In this document: positions 52,426 through 54,139 of the stretch, one piece after another
How positions within the stretch are numbered: the first letter of the stretch is position 1
Layout: every line of letters begins with the position of its first letter
The notes under the pieces: model-generated
What the model saw: the letters and a program-made list of their open reading frames with translations, nothing else
Told to the model about the DNA's origin: nothing
Database searches by the model: none
IMG/VR virus record: IMGVR_UViG_3300031669_000039
Location: 1 to 54,139 of that record
Length of the DNA: 54,139 nt
DNA from: a virus
Direction: 5' to 3' (one strand)
Made by a program: the position numbers and the translations under genes

Positions 52426-54139
52426 ATGAGTAATAATTTGAAACATTATGGTATGCCAAGACGCTCAGGAAGATATCCATGGGGATCGGGTCAAGACCCA
52501 TACCAAAGAGCTATTGGTTTTCGTTCTCATATTCAGGAACTTCGTGATAAAGGTTTAAGTGATTTAGAGATTGCTCGTGGAGAAGGAATAAAAACAACCC
52601 AATTAAGAGCTAGAATGTCCCTTGCAAAAGCTGAACAAAGAAGTGGAGATAGAACAGAAGTTTTAAGACTTAAAAACAAAGGATATTCTACCATGGAAAT
52701 TGCGCGTCGTATGAGTAATTCCGATAAAACATGGAATGAATCATCTATTCGTTCTCTTCTTGACCCGATTCTTGCTGAAAGATCCTCGATTACAAGAGCT
52801 ACAGCTAATATGTTAAAAGAAAGCGTCGACCAAAAGAGATTTATCGATATTGGTGTTGGTGTTGAAAATCATATTGGAGTAAGTCGTACAAAATTAAATA
52901 CTGCTGTTGCAGAACTTCAAGAACAAGGATATAAAATTCATCGTGTTAATGTTGAACAAGTTGGAATACCCGATCAATTTACAATTGTTAAAGTTTTAGG
53001 TGCTCCGGATACTACTTGGACCGAAGTCGTGAAGGATGTGAGCAAAATTCAAAATATTACCGCTTATTCTGACGACTTTGGAAGATCATTCAAGTCTGTT
53101 TTGGGTTTAGAACCGATTCAAAATGTCGATTCAAAACGGATTCAAATTCGTTTTTCTGAAGATGACGGTAATTTAAAGGATGGTGTTATTGAGCTTCGTC
53201 GTGGTGTAAAAGATTTAGATCTTGGAGGATCGCGATATGCTCAAGTTCGTATTGGTGTTGATGGTACACATTTTTTGAAAGGGATGGCTATTTATAACGA
53301 CAACTTGCCTTCTGGTATAGATGTCATTTTTAATACTAACAAATCAAAAAAAGTTGGTAAAATGGATGCTATGAAAAAAACAAAGGAAGAACAAATAAAA
53401 GCCGATATCGCCAAAGCAACAAGTTTAAAAGAACAAGGATATTCTATTGATGACATTTCAAAAAATATGAGTATTAAAAAGACATCTGTTGAAGGTTTAT
53501 TAGACATAAAAACTCAAAAAGTTTTGTTAAAAGAAGCTCTAGATAATCCTTTTGGTTCGACAATTAAACTTGGAGGACAAAGAGGCGCACTAAATATTGT
53601 AAATGAAGAAGGAGATTGGGATACTTGGTCAAAAACCATCTCTTCTCAAATTCTTTCAAAACAAACGGTACCTTTAGCTAAAACACAACTCGATCTAGCA
53701 TTAAAACAGAAACAGGAAGAGTATGATGAGATTACATCCTTGACAAACCCAGTTGTTAAAAAACAACTTCTTCTTGCTTTTGCTGATGATTGTGACTCTT
53801 CGTCGGTTCATCTTAAAGCAGCAGCACTTCCGAGGCAGGCATCAAAAGTAATTTTATCTGTTCCAGAAATGAAAGAGAATGAAGCATATGCGCCGACCTT
53901 TAATAATGGAGAAATAATTGTTTTGATTCGACATCCTCATGGCGGAACTTTTGAGATTCCTCAGCTTGTAGTAAATAATAAATCAAAAGTGGCACAGTCT
54001 ATAATGAAGGGTGCTCCTGATGCTATTGGATTAAACCTAAAAGTTGCACAAAAACTTTCAGGTGCAGACTTTGATGGAGATACTGTTATTGTAATTCCAA
54101 ATAATCGAGGTCTTATAAAAACTTCAATGTCTTTAAAGG
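52426..54139 (+). CDS. Candidate double-psi-barrel RNA polymerase-like protein, truncated by window end
   Basis: 571 residues are visible and the frame is open at the last base. AGGAGG precedes the ATG. Residues 5-22 are LKHYGMPRRSGRYPWGSG. HTH-like segments follow at about 44-66 (LSDLEIARGEGIKTTQLRARM), 86-100 (YSTMEIARRMS) and 335-360 (YSIDDISKNMSIKKTSVEGLL). Near 500-556 are RHPHGGTFEIPQLVV, AIGLNLKVAQKLSG and ADFDGDTVIVIPNN. ADFDGD (547-552) equals the metal-binding signature of the beta' subunit and of single-chain YonO or crAss-like phage RNA polymerases. The polymerase call rests on this motif and its surroundings; the rest of the protein is outside the window. Confidence 0.7.
   Translation, partial: MSNNLKHYGMPRRSGRYPWGSGQDPYQRAIGFRSHIQELRDKGLSDLEIARGEGIKTTQLRARMSLAKAEQRSGDRTEVLRLKNKGYSTMEIARRMSNSDKTWNESSIRSLLDPILAERSSITRATANMLKESVDQKRFIDIGVGVENHIGVSRTKLNTAVAELQEQGYKIHRVNVEQVGIPDQFTIVKVLGAPDTTWTEVVKDVSKIQNITAYSDDFGRSFKSVLGLEPIQNVDSKRIQIRFSEDDGNLKDGVIELRRGVKDLDLGGSRYAQVRIGVDGTHFLKGMAIYNDNLPSGIDVIFNTNKSKKVGKMDAMKKTKEEQIKADIAKATSLKEQGYSIDDISKNMSIKKTSVEGLLDIKTQKVLLKEALDNPFGSTIKLGGQRGALNIVNEEGDWDTWSKTISSQILSKQTVPLAKTQLDLALKQKQEEYDEITSLTNPVVKKQLLLAFADDCDSSSVHLKAAALPRQASKVILSVPEMKENEAYAPTFNNGEIIVLIRHPHGGTFEIPQLVVNNKSKVAQSIMKGAPDAIGLNLKVAQKLSGADFDGDTVIVIPNNRGLIKTSMSLK

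Overview
The window is part of the genome of a tailed double-stranded DNA phage with siphovirus architecture. Every convincing gene is on the + strand. The DNA is AT-rich, ribosome-binding sites are strong AAAGGAGG types, TTG and GTG starts occur, and the structural proteins are of the kinds found in phages of low-GC Firmicutes. A clostridial gut host is my inference. No integrase, repressor or excisionase is visible, so a temperate lifestyle cannot be shown from this window.

Region 1 (1-25.1 kb) is the packaging, head, tail and lysis block. It runs from a GC-rich left end through a small-terminase-like protein, an HNH nuclease, a head-tail connector, the large terminase, a collagen-like fibre, the portal, a fused prohead protease-major capsid protein, neck proteins, the major tail protein, two tail chaperones, a 1936-residue tape measure, Dit, Tal, tail fibres, small membrane proteins, an NlpC/P60 endolysin and a holin. 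Three unrelated-looking proteins of this block share the motif HFG[IV]LGMKWGVRR.

Region 2 (25.4-45.4 kb) is a dense accessory block of roughly 45 mostly small genes. Recognisable members are two GGDEF-domain proteins, a shortened NAD-dependent DNA ligase, ThyX, a HAD-WDGH fusion, a deoxyribosyltransferase-like protein, two paralogous two-helix membrane proteins, and many small zinc-ribbon or single-span membrane proteins. Many transcription units begin with one recurrent promoter, TTCGC-N7-ACA-N5-TATAAT or TCTAAT, with fixed spacing, often fused to the T-run of the preceding terminator. A subset of these promoters reads TATAATGAAGAG (or a close variant) and is followed not by a gene but by a compact structured RNA. 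One of those RNAs (39426-39495) is a clear tRNA-like fold whose anticodon arm is three nucleotides short.

Region 3 (45.4-54.1 kb) is the replication block. An iteron-rich stretch without genes (45.40-45.78 kb) is a good origin candidate. It precedes a 1310-residue protein that appears to join an SF3-type helicase, an AEP-like primase, a 3'-5' exonuclease and a family B DNA polymerase. A conserved phage protein with SSB-like genomic position, an SF2 helicase, a VRR-NUC nuclease and a Cas4/lambda-exonuclease-like nuclease follow. The last gene runs off the end of the window. It carries the ADFDGD signature of double-psi-barrel RNA polymerases, several HTH-like segments and an N-terminal LKHYGMPRRSGRYPWGSG motif.

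The most unusual combination is this: a candidate phage RNA polymerase carrying a motif that recalls the one on head-module proteins, a phage-specific promoter family, and a set of promoter-linked structured RNAs including an anticodon-shortened tRNA mimic.
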